Positions 43,312 to 51,472 of a stretch of 56,759 nucleotides of DNA are shown piece after piece. Below the pieces are notes generated by a model, which saw only the letters and a program-made list of their open reading frames with translations, ran no database searches and was not told the DNA's origin. The DNA lies in NCBI RefSeq assembly GCF_002204795.1, contig NZ_NIXO01000042.1:1-56759 (forward strand). The letters are read 5' to 3'. The stretch's first letter is position 1; the number at the start of each line of letters is the position of its first letter. The position numbers were made by a program, and so were the translations under genes. Source of the stretch: Pseudomonas sp. K2I15 (GTDB taxonomy: Bacteria > Pseudomonadota > Gammaproteobacteria > Pseudomonadales > Pseudomonadaceae).

Positions 43312-45378
43312 CTAGCCAGTGGCGTTGAGCTTGACCTGCTCCTTCGCTAGCTTCACCACATTCTCCAGGGTAAAGCCGAACTTTGCCTGCAACTTGGCCA
43401 ACGGTGCGGACGCGCCAAAGCTGTTCATCACCACCGTGGCCCCGGTTTGCCCCACGTAGCGGTCCCAGCCCAAGGGGCCGGCCTGTTCCACCACCAAGCG
43501 CGCTTTCACCGCGGGCGGCAGTACGCTGTCGCGGTAGGCCTGGTCCTGTTCTTCGAACAGTTCCCAGCTCGGCATCGACACCACTTGCGCCGCCACGCCC
43601 TCAGCCTTCAGTTGCTCATAGGCATCTACCGCCAGGCTGACTTCACTACCGGTGGCCATCAGGATCACTTGGGGCTTCTCGGCGCCGGCCAGCACATAAG
43701 CGCCGCGGGTGGTGCCCGTCGCCGCTGCATACTTCGTGCGGTCCAGGGTCGGCAGGTTTTGCCGTGACAGCACCACGCACGTCGGCCGGTGGGTCTGGGC
43801 GAGGGCGATTTTCCAGGCTTCCAGGGTTTCATTCGCGTCCCCGGGGCGCAGGGTCAGCAAGCCCGGAGTGGCCCGCAGTTGGGTCAGGTGCTCGATGGGC
43901 TGGTGGGTGGGACCGTCTTCACCGACGCCAATCGAGTCGTGGGTAAACACGAACACCACCGGCAGTTCCATGATCGCCGCGAGGCGAATCGGCGGTTTCA
44001 TGTAGTCGCTGAATACCAGGAACGTCGAGGTATACGGCCGCAGGTACGACAGCGCCATGCCGTTGGCAATCGCGCCCATGGCATGTTCGCGAATACCAAA
44101 GTGCAGGTTGCGCCCGCCGTAGTTCTCGGCGCTGAAACGCCCGGCGCCGTCGAAGGTCAGGTTGGTCTTGGTGGACGGCGACAAATCTGCCGAGCCACCG
44201 AGCAGCCATGGGATCTGTTGGGCAAACGCGTTCAATACTTCACCACCGGCGGCGCGGCTGGCGACGCCCTTGGCATCGCTGGCAAAACTCGGCAACTGCT
44301 CCTGCCAATGCTCGGGCATCTCGCCTGCGCGCATGCGGCGCAGCTCGTCGGCCAGTTCGGGCTCGTAATGTTCGAGGTGGGCCAGCGTTTCAGTCCATTG
44401 CTCGTACAGCGGTTTGCTGCGTGCCAGCAACGCATCCCGCAGCACCGTGCGCGCTTCATCCGGCACCAGGAAGCTTGAATCTTCGGGCCAACCGTAAGCG
44501 GCTTTGGTCAGGCGAATTTCCTCTTCACCCAAGGGTTCGCCGTGGGCCGAAGCGGTGTTGTGTTTGTGGGGCGAACCATAGCCGATAACACTGTCGACCA
44601 CGATCAGGGTCGGTGCGCCGGTGTTTTTCTGGAAGGTGCTCAGGGCGTCGCTCAGGGCCAGCAGGTTATTCGCATCGGTGACGTGCAAGGTGTGCCAGCC
44701 GTAGGCCTGGAAACGCTTGATCACGTCTTCGCTGAAGGCCAGCTCAGTGTGGCCTTCGATGCTGATCGTATTGTTGTCGTAGATCCAGCACAGGTTATCC
44801 AGCTTCAAATGGCCGGCGATGGACGCGGCCTCGCTGCTGATGCCTTCCATCATGTCGCCGTCGCCGCACAGGTTGTAGACGTTGTAGTCGAACAGCACCC
44901 GGTCGTCATGGTTGAAGCGCTTGGCCAGCCAACGCTCGGCCATCGCCATGCCGACGCTGTTGGCGCAACCCTGGCCGAGTGGGCCGGTGGTAGTTTCCAC
45001 GCCGGTGGTCATGCGGTATTCGGGGTGGCCGGGGGTTTTCGAGTTCATCTGGCGGAACTGCTTGATGTCATCCAGGCTGATTGCCGGCTGGCCGGAGCGC
45101 TTGCCGTGGGCGTCTATCTCCACCACACCGGCCAGGTGCAGCAGCGAATACAGCAGCATCGAGGCGTGGCCTACCGACAATACAAAACGGTCACGGTTGG
45201 GCCAGTCGGGGTGTTCGGGGTGGTAACGCAGGAAACGGCTCCACAAGGTGTAACCGACGGGCGCCAGGCCCATGGGTGTGCCGGGGTGGCCGGAGTTGGC
45301 CTTCTGCACGGCGTCCATGGCCAGGGTACGAATGGTGTTGATGCACTGGGTGTCGACAGCGTTGGCAGCGTGATTCAT
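43312..45378 (-). CDS. tkt: Transketolase
   Basis: 688 residues, slightly long for the family. Thiamine diphosphate is bound by GPLGQGCANSVGMAMAE, the GDGD...N motif (CGDGDMMEGISSEAASIAGHL) and the second domain's GIREHAMGAIANG; HDSIGVGEDGPTHQPIEHL is the family's pyrimidine-domain signature. It moves two-carbon ketol units between sugar phosphates in the pentose phosphate pathway. Housekeeping transketolase of Pseudomonas usually sits with epd/gap, pgk and fba, which are absent here. This is therefore probably a second, accessory copy. It is transcribed alone. Confidence 0.92.
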   Translation of the reverse strand: MNHAANAVDTQCINTIRTLAMDAVQKANSGHPGTPMGLAPVGYTLWSRFLRYHPEHPDWPNRDRFVLSVGHASMLLYSLLHLAGVVEIDAHGKRSGQPAISLDDIKQFRQMNSKTPGHPEYRMTTGVETTTGPLGQGCANSVGMAMAERWLAKRFNHDDRVLFDYNVYNLCGDGDMMEGISSEAASIAGHLKLDNLCWIYDNNTISIEGHTELAFSEDVIKRFQAYGWHTLHVTDANNLLALSDALSTFQKNTGAPTLIVVDSVIGYGSPHKHNTASAHGEPLGEEEIRLTKAAYGWPEDSSFLVPDEARTVLRDALLARSKPLYEQWTETLAHLEHYEPELADELRRMRAGEMPEHWQEQLPSFASDAKGVASRAAGGEVLNAFAQQIPWLLGGSADLSPSTKTNLTFDGAGRFSAENYGGRNLHFGIREHAMGAIANGMALSYLRPYTSTFLVFSDYMKPPIRLAAIMELPVVFVFTHDSIGVGEDGPTHQPIEHLTQLRATPGLLTLRPGDANETLEAWKIALAQTHRPTCVVLSRQNLPTLDRTKYAAATGTTRGAYVLAGAEKPQVILMATGSEVSLAVDAYEQLKAEGVAAQVVSMPSWELFEEQDQAYRDSVLPPAVKARLVVEQAGPLGWDRYVGQTGATVVMNSFGASAPLAKLQAKFGFTLENVVKLAKEQVKLNATG

Positions 45379-45564
45379 GGAACCTGTTCTCCATCGGGTG
45401 ACGATCTACAGTGGAGGGCAGGGTGCGCCAAAGGTTTTATGAAATCGTCTGCCCAGCGACGAACGGGGACTCAAACGCGACAGGTTGATTTCAAACATGA
45501 CAAGAGGCTGCTGGATGGGCTAGGTTCAAGATGCCAACCATCGATCAATTTGCGGAGGTACTCC

Positions 45565-45786
45565 ATGCCAGTGAAACACGACCTGTATCAGGACCTGGGT
45601 TTGAGCAAGGAAGTTGTCGACGGACACAGGGCCAAAGACCCCCATTTGAACGCTCTGTTTGATAAATATAAAACTGTCGATGAACTGGTGCTGAGCGCCG
45701 AAAAGGCGGCAGGCAGCGATGATGAGCTGAAGAAGTTGAAGGAGAAGCGATTGTTGGTTAAAGATGAGATTGCCAAGCTTTTGTGA
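45565..45786 (+). CDS. YdcH-like (DUF465) small protein
   Basis: 73 residues, with GGAGG before the ATG. MPVKHDLYQDLGLSKEVVDGHRAKDPHLNALFDKY and the following acidic/basic helix (DDELKKLKEKRLLVKDEIAKLL) match the DUF465/YdcH family of two-helix hairpin proteins. Their function is unknown. It is divergent from the transketolase and monocistronic. Confidence 0.85.
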   Translation: MPVKHDLYQDLGLSKEVVDGHRAKDPHLNALFDKYKTVDELVLSAEKAAGSDDELKKLKEKRLLVKDEIAKLL

Positions 45787-45814
45787 TCAACGACACGCCA
45801 TAAGCGAAGGTCTA

Positions 45815-45834
45815 GAGCGAGCAACCGCTCGCTC
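45815..45834. terminator. Hairpin between ydcH-like gene and oxidase pseudogene
   Basis: GAGCGAG (45815-45821) pairs with CTCGCTC (45828-45834) around a six-base loop. It lies between two convergent genes and could end both transcripts; only a weak A+T run flanks it. Confidence 0.5.
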
Positions 45835-45860
45835 GATACATATTTAAGTTTGAGCGAGAG

Positions 45861-47017
45861 CTAACGAACCTCAAACCGTGACGGAGAAAAAGCTGAAATA
45901 GAAATCTTTGGCTGGTTCCCACATGCCAAATTTGCTAGAGCGTCGCCTATAGCCGGTGCAAATTTGAATCCATGCCCTGAGCAAGCAGATGCGAAATAAA
46001 CTGAGCTCAACCTCGTGGAGGGGCCAAGTAAAAAAGACTCATCTTGGCTCATTGTGTAGAAGCAGTTCTTCGCGCGCGCCGGCAAACAATCAAGGTTCGG
46101 AAATACGGCTCCTACAGAAGCAGAAATTTCCTCAATGGATTTTTGCGCTACAGGGAGGGTCTTCCAGCCAGGATAAGAGGAGTGTTGTTGCCGATTGTGA
46201 AACCCGATTTTTACACCAGCTTCACTGCTGCTTATCGACGGAACGCCGTAAAGCAGTCCTCCATCCAGGAATTCGTAGAGAAATACTGGAAAATTTTTAT
46301 GAGAGAAAAGGTGTTCCGAACCGCGCTTCGGGGTGAACCAGTAAACGGGCACTTGGCGCGGTTCCAGATAGACCTTGAGTTCTGGCATCAGGTGATCGCC
46401 GATCCATGGCCCCGTGGTAATAATCACCGCCCCGGCGGTGTAGGTGTGACCATTTCTGGTCCTCAAGCGCAAGCCTGATCCAAAGTCCTCAATGGTGGTA
46501 ACGCTGTCGCCGAACAACGTGACAGCGCCCTGCCGAACTGCGTCATTCAACATCCCCAGCCTTGCTTCGCAGGCAGATATTGCATAGGCGCCGGGCTCGT
46601 AAACGGCCCGCATCCCATCGGGGCCTCGTATGCCGGAAGATTTCGCCGGATTTCCGATGCGTTCCAGACCTCGTGTTCTATGCCTCCTTTTCGGGCGGTT
46701 TCAATACTCCCTGCTACTACACGACTGGATCCCGGCCCGATGAATACGCCTCCTGTGGGAAAGAGAAGCTGTCTATCCCCTAATCGCTCAATCTCATGCC
46801 ATAGCTCGTCCGCTCGGTTCAATAAGGGAAGATACTTTGCACCCTCCCAGTATGCCCGGCGAAAAATTCTTGATTCGCCGTGGGATGACCCATAGCAATG
46901 GGTAGGACCGGCCGCTTCAATTCCCAGCACTCGTTTACAGTTTGGTGCCAATCTCCATAACGTAGCTGCACCAACAATCCCGAGGCCGATTACCACAACG
47001 TCATAAGTGTTTTTCAT
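45861..47017 (-). pseudogene. Frameshifted sarcosine/N-methyl-amino-acid oxidase-like flavoprotein
   Basis: The ATG at 47017 overlaps the stop of the EamA gene (ATGA). The first part (VVVIGLGIVGAATLWRL, SSHGESRIFRRAYWEG) has the FAD site of the monomeric sarcosine oxidase family. Near 46620-46623 the frame breaks: restoring one C to the CCCC tract on the minus strand would read EAPDGMRAVYEPG and join the second part, which runs to 45861. That part keeps the family's covalent-FAD cysteine (KNCFYTMSQDESFLLG) and ACSGHGFKFAPAIG. About 386 residues if intact, the normal length. So a recent single-base loss, a phase-variable slip, or a sequencing error. The reaction would be oxidation of a secondary or cyclic amine. 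Confidence 0.85.
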
Positions 47018-47937
47018 TTGGGCAGTCTCTTTGGTCGAGCTAGGCTAGTTATTAGCTCGTAAAGCAATACGAGTGCTAGTGCGCCAATCGTCGCAACGAA
47101 CAAAATCAAGGAAATCGTGGATATTGATTGTTTGTAAAATAGCAGGGCAACTATTAGTTGGGTGGTCGGCAGTATGAATTGAAAGAAACCCATCATGGAA
47201 AGTGGTATTTTGCTTGTCGCTGAGGCGAACATCATAAGAGGTATAATTGATATTGCGCCAGCCAGCCAGATTATAAGGCACGATTGAGTTGATAGCTCAT
47301 TTGGCCATGCAGGTGCCCAGCCGTATATTATAATTATGAGTGTTAGGCATATGCTTAAAAATGCAGTTTCGACAAATAGTCCATTTGTTGCATTTAAAGG
47401 AGTTGCTTTTTTGAAGCAGGTGTACGCGCCCCAGGTTGTGGCAATTACTATGTACGTCCAGTGGTTGAGTTCGTCGCTGTAGAGGATAAGTAGCACGGCC
47501 GAACAGAGAGCGATTATGATAGATATCACTTGCGTGGTTCGGAGGGATTCATGATAAAAAAATACTCCCATGGCAATTGAGAGGAGCGGGGCAAGTAGGT
47601 AGCCAAATCCGCTTTCCAAGATGTGGCCATTTACAGAGGCCCATATGAAAGCTGTCCAGTTAGCGGCCACTAATAAGGACGCCAGGCAGTGTAAGGCTAA
47701 TAGTTCTATTTTGATTTTTCTGATTTCATAAAAGCCGTTCCTCGAAAAAACAATAACTGATAGAAGCAGGAGCGAAAGTATGATTCGATAAGCAACAAGT
47801 GTTTGGGGTGACACGTCACTCAGCTCGCGCCAGTACAGAGATGAAACGCCCAATAGGATGTTTGCTCCTACACCCAGGCAGATTGCCACTGTATGGTTCT
47901 CTGGCAGATGTGAAGAGTGGTTTATTATTCTTTTCAT
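47014..47937 (-). CDS. EamA-family (RhaT/DMT) transporter
   Basis: 307 residues with about ten membrane helices: CLGVGANILLGVSSLYWRELS, the loop LVAYRIILSLLLL, and FGYLLAPLLSIAMGVFFYHESLR at the end of the first EamA repeat; a second repeat follows to the C terminus. Members export amino acids and other metabolites. Its ATG overlaps the methyltransferase stop by four bases and its stop overlaps the oxidase start, so it is in the middle of a coupled operon. It is the likely exporter of the pathway product. Base composition is clearly A+T-rich for this genome. Confidence 0.85.
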   Translation of the reverse strand: MKRIINHSSHLPENHTVAICLGVGANILLGVSSLYWRELSDVSPQTLVAYRIILSLLLLSVIVFSRNGFYEIRKIKIELLALHCLASLLVAANWTAFIWASVNGHILESGFGYLLAPLLSIAMGVFFYHESLRTTQVISIIIALCSAVLLILYSDELNHWTYIVIATTWGAYTCFKKATPLNATNGLFVETAFLSICLTLIIIIYGWAPAWPNELSTQSCLIIWLAGAISIIPLMMFASATSKIPLSMMGFFQFILPTTQLIVALLFYKQSISTISLILFVATIGALALVLLYELITSLARPKRLPK

Positions 47938-48797
47938 GTTTTGTGATGAAAAAACTCGACAATTTCATATGACCAGTAGATTTCCCCATGCTGGTCTATT
48001 GAGTAAGCGGCCAAGTCTTTTTTTAGCCAATCTTTAAATTCGTCCTTTAGGGCATGGCTGATCATCCGCCATTGGGCTGAATAGTAAAGTAATGGGAATG
48101 TATGTCGTTCTATCAGCTTATAGCTCAAAGGTGGAACACCTTGATGCTTTTCGTGGTATCTCTGTAATATGTCGCGTATGCCTACTAATGAGTTCAGTCC
48201 GATAATGGCTCTCCCTGTTGTGCTGAGATGGACCGGGAGCTCATCAAGGAAGCGAGTAACTACGTCATCGCCATAAAACATCGCACGTATAGGGATTTGC
48301 CCTTGTTGTTTTATACTCTTCAATTCATCAAGCAGGGAGTTGGAAGGCGTCCGCCACCCCGGCGGATTGAAAAGGATTGTGTGAAACTTGTCTTTTGGTA
48401 TACCTTCGAAAAGGTCGCTCACGTGAAAAGATATTTTTTTATCTGTGAAATTTATTAGTTCATGTTTTTTTGCTTGGTTAATGGAGTTTTTGGATATGTC
48501 GGCGGCGGTGATGTGATTGTTGCCAAGCTTTCGCATTAGTAGTGCGTGTACGCCACTTCCAGTTCCTATATCCAGAAAACTGCTGTTTAGTGTCAACTGA
48601 TCTGATGTGCGGACTAAGTAGCTGCCCAGTCTTAATCCTGCAAGACTTACCTTGAAAACCTGAGCAGTATGGATTAGTTCTAGACTTTGCCCTAGGCCGA
48701 AGTACATTTTATACATTTCATCTTGGTTGTATGGGTGAATGGAGTCATCTGCTGAGTGCGGCCACCCAGGTACGCCATGATCGATTAGACCTAGCAT
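47934..48797 (-). CDS. SAM-dependent methyltransferase with NPPG motif
   Basis: 287 residues from the ATG at 48797, with GGGAG upstream lying inside the end of the ProC-like gene. SAM motif I is FLDIGTGSGVHALLMRKLG, the acidic motif II is ITAADISKNSI, and motif IV is ILFNPPGWRTP. An NPP(Y/G) motif is typical of methyltransferases that act on planar nitrogens (PrmB/PrmC, N6-adenine) and of some small-molecule enzymes. The N terminus (HPYNQDEMYKMYFGLGQS) looks unlike rRNA enzymes. In an operon with an imino-acid reductase, an exporter and an amine oxidase, the substrate is probably a small nitrogen compound. Confidence 0.8.
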   Translation of the reverse strand: MLGLIDHGVPGWPHSADDSIHPYNQDEMYKMYFGLGQSLELIHTAQVFKVSLAGLRLGSYLVRTSDQLTLNSSFLDIGTGSGVHALLMRKLGNNHITAADISKNSINQAKKHELINFTDKKISFHVSDLFEGIPKDKFHTILFNPPGWRTPSNSLLDELKSIKQQGQIPIRAMFYGDDVVTRFLDELPVHLSTTGRAIIGLNSLVGIRDILQRYHEKHQGVPPLSYKLIERHTFPLLYYSAQWRMISHALKDEFKDWLKKDLAAYSIDQHGEIYWSYEIVEFFHHKT

Positions 48798-48799
48798 AT

Positions 48800-49603
48800 C
48801 TAGCTCCCTTCGCCTAATAATTTGGCGCGTTTGCTGGCCTGCTTTAAGCCATCAACAATAATAGTGTTCAGTTGATTGTCATCAAAAAAATGGATTGCTT
48901 GCTCTGTGGTGCCCTTAGCAGTCATCACTTTTTTACAGAGATCCAAAGGTGGCTCTGCGTTTTCGATCAGTAAGGCGCTTGTACCTCGGAGCAGTTGAAC
49001 AACGATGTGATGTGCACTGTCTTCGTTAAATCCAGAAGATATGGCGTACTCACGTAGTGAGTTGGCAAAGTAGGCGACGTAAGCGGGGCCTCCGCCGACT
49101 AATGCTGTCGCGCTATCGAAGAGTCTTTCTTCTGCGAGCAGAAATTTACCCATTCCGGAAAATAAATGTTGAGCGAGCTCGCGATTTTTTTGAGTAAGAT
49201 TCGGTGTATGGCAGAGTACTGTAATGCCTTCGGCGACTGCGCAAGGAATGTTTGGCATGGCTCGGCAAACTTGTGTTGCACTCAAGTTTTTGTGCAGTTC
49301 GCATAGCGTTATTCCCGCCATGACGGAAATAATTAATCCTGAGTGGTTTTGAACCGTATTGCAGGTTTTCGAAAATGCTGAAAAGGCTTGGGGCGGCATA
49401 GCGAGTATTAAAATTTCAGATCCTGCCAGTTCGGGAATTTTTTCATGTGCATTTATCCCTGTGCTTGCAATGTTACTTCGAAGATGGGTGTTGGGTTCAA
49501 CGATGATTATTGAAATGTCGAGATTTGATTTTTTCAAGCCAAGGAATATAGCAGTGCCCATATGCCCGGCTCCGACGATGACGATATTATGTGAGACGGT
49601 CAT
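48800..49603 (-). CDS. ProC-like pyrroline-5-carboxylate reductase family protein
   Basis: 267 residues, with GGAGG before the ATG. NIVIVGAGHMGTAIFLGL is the NAD(P) site, MAGITLCELHKNL and CRAMPNIPCAVAEGITVL match ProC, and the C-terminal domain has ALVGGGPAYVAYFANSLREYA and CKKVMTAKGTTEQAI. ProC makes proline from pyrroline-5-carboxylate. The housekeeping proC of Pseudomonas normally lies near pilT/yggS, so this A+T-rich, operon-heading copy is probably specialised for another cyclic imine. It is first of four coupled genes; the promoter should lie in 49604-49740. Confidence 0.85.
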   Translation of the reverse strand: MTVSHNIVIVGAGHMGTAIFLGLKKSNLDISIIIVEPNTHLRSNIASTGINAHEKIPELAGSEILILAMPPQAFSAFSKTCNTVQNHSGLIISVMAGITLCELHKNLSATQVCRAMPNIPCAVAEGITVLCHTPNLTQKNRELAQHLFSGMGKFLLAEERLFDSATALVGGGPAYVAYFANSLREYAISSGFNEDSAHHIVVQLLRGTSALLIENAEPPLDLCKKVMTAKGTTEQAIHFFDDNQLNTIIVDGLKQASKRAKLLGEGS

Positions 49604-49908
49604 AAAACCTCCAACTTATCAGGCGCGGCGCGCTTTGCGTTGTTTGGGTCTTGAACAGTTTCAGCATCGTATCGATGTGGATTTATATCAAACTATAAGC
49701 TTCCTAAATTGCTGTAGTACCGTTCCGTTCATTTTTTAACGTTGGTCGAGTGCAAGTAATCACCCTCGTTGATAGGGTCGTCCCACATTTGTTCAGAATT
49801 GCCTGAAAGACAGCGACACCTTCGCTGCCTATCATGCCAATCGTTCGCCCGGCACTGGGGCTCTTAGACGGCGCATGGAATGCGCTGTGGCCGGGCGAAC
49901 TCTCTCTT
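49604..49908. other. Intergenic region with long inverted repeat
   Basis: 305 bases. The right-hand part holds an 11-bp perfect inverted repeat, GTTCGCCCGGC (49843-49853) and GCCGGGCGAAC (49890-49900). Its 36-base loop contains a second stem, GCGCA-TGGAA-TGCGC (49871-49885). It lies eight bases past the stop of the hglS gene and may be its terminator or an mRNA-protecting structure. The left part is A+T-rich and should carry the promoter of the ProC-headed operon. No gene seen. Confidence 0.5.
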
Positions 49909-51276
49909 TCAAGCCAGCAGCGCGCGTTTGCATTCGTCAATCGAGCGCTGCTGGGTTTCCCCATACAGCTTCAACTCGTCGATGGTCTGGCGGCCCAGGG
50001 CCTTTTCAAACTCGGCCTGGTTGGCGTTGGCCGCGTAGTGACTCTGCGCCGCATCCCCCAGGTTCGACTGGAAAATCCCCGCCGCACTCACTGGTAGAAA
50101 ATCCTCGTATACCAATGGCTCCACGTCCACATGACCGGCGGCGATCAGTTCGTCCAGCGTGGCGGCCTTGTCCTGCGCGGCCAAACCTTTCTCGGTCACG
50201 AAGTAGCGGAAGTACGCCAGTTCCTGCTCACGCATCTGCCGGTGATTGTCGGGAAACGCCTGGAAGTGTTGCTCCATCAATTCGGTATAGCGCCCGGAGT
50301 TGGCCTCATTCGGAAAAGCCCCCAGTTCATCCCGTGCGGCATTCAGCAGTTGGTCATATAGCGCGCGGCCCTTGGGCGTCAGCGCCACGCCACGTTGCTC
50401 TATTTCGCCGAAGCGCGCGCTGTGGCTGCCCTTGGCGTCGGTAAAGGCAATCGCCTCGTCGAGAGCTTTGAAACTGGTCTGGCGCAGCAAAATCGGACAT
50501 TGGCGGCGGGGAGGGCCTTCGATCACCGCCTTGGGGGTGATGCCTTTGCCGGGCATCGCGGCCTGCACCTGGTCGATGTCCAGGGTGCGCGGCGTCAGGT
50601 GGTTGATGTGCGGGCCCTTGAACGCCACCACGTCGGCGATCAGCCGGTGCTGGTCGCTCAGTTGCTGGTACTGCGCGGCGGTGACGGTGGCGGTGTGGTG
50701 CCAGCGGAAGGTTTCCAGGGCTTGCTGGATAAACTCTTCGGCATGATCGGCGTCTAGGCCACCGTCGGCTTCAGATTGTTTGATCAGGTCAAGGGCGCGC
50801 GGGGTGAAGATCGAGCGTTTGGCCAGGGCTGACTGGGCGAAGGCCCGCAGCTCAAGGTTCTCGATCAGTTCCAGGCGCAGCAGGGAGGTGAACACCCGGA
50901 ACGGGCTGGTTTGCAGGGCGCTTTCATGCACGGCGCGAAAGGCGGTGGAATGCACCGGAACACCCGCCGGCGTGAGGTCGTAATAGCCCACCGGCTGCAT
51001 GCCCATCACCGCAAACAGGCGGCCGATGGTCGCCAGTTCTTCGGCGGTGCCCAGGCGAATCGCGCCGTGGCGCTCCATGTCCAGGCGCTGGATTTCCCCG
51101 GTGCGCTGCAGTTGGTGAGCCACCCCGGCGTCGGTGTTGAGTACGCTGGCATTGGTCTCGGCCACCAGTTCCATCAGCGCGCCGTACAGCGGCACCTCAT
51201 CGCGGTACATGTCGGACATGGCTTTGGAGAAGCCTTTGCGAATGTCGTCAGGGCTGACAGGGCGGGCGGTGGGCAT
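49909..51276 (-). CDS. hglS: 2-oxoadipate dioxygenase/decarboxylase (HglS, DUF1338/YdcJ)
   Basis: 455 residues. The whole DUF1338/YdcJ domain is present. The residues known for P. putida HglS are seen: His70 and Arg74 in ERHGAIRLG, His226 in GPHINHLTPRTLD, and the metal glutamate in FGEIEQRGVALT. The enzyme is an Fe(II)-dependent, cofactor-free relative of the VOC fold. It converts 2-oxoadipate to D-2-hydroxyglutarate, a step in D-lysine catabolism of Pseudomonas. It is monocistronic and divergent from the GH63-like gene; the other lysine genes are not in the window. Confidence 0.9.
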   Translation of the reverse strand: MPTARPVSPDDIRKGFSKAMSDMYRDEVPLYGALMELVAETNASVLNTDAGVAHQLQRTGEIQRLDMERHGAIRLGTAEELATIGRLFAVMGMQPVGYYDLTPAGVPVHSTAFRAVHESALQTSPFRVFTSLLRLELIENLELRAFAQSALAKRSIFTPRALDLIKQSEADGGLDADHAEEFIQQALETFRWHHTATVTAAQYQQLSDQHRLIADVVAFKGPHINHLTPRTLDIDQVQAAMPGKGITPKAVIEGPPRRQCPILLRQTSFKALDEAIAFTDAKGSHSARFGEIEQRGVALTPKGRALYDQLLNAARDELGAFPNEANSGRYTELMEQHFQAFPDNHRQMREQELAYFRYFVTEKGLAAQDKAATLDELIAAGHVDVEPLVYEDFLPVSAAGIFQSNLGDAAQSHYAANANQAEFEKALGRQTIDELKLYGETQQRSIDECKRALLA

Positions 51277-51472
51277 AGAAAAATTCCTGGCGGCTTATAG
51301 AGATTAAATGCACGGTTGCCTGATTTTGTTGGGCCTGCCAGCGCCTTGCAAACGAAGATTCCTCTGGACTTCATTCTGCAAATGAATGAGCTGGGTGTAG
51401 TCAGCTTCACGTGCATCTCACCTGCGATGGGCTCTACACTGGCCGTCACCTCTGAACGCGACGGAAGACTCG

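Noticed and set aside
44542..45786. 414-codon plus-strand frame running through the transketolase and into the YdcH-like gene
   Set aside because: Most of it is antisense to the transketolase. The real part is only the last 73 codons from 45565, which have their own ribosome site.
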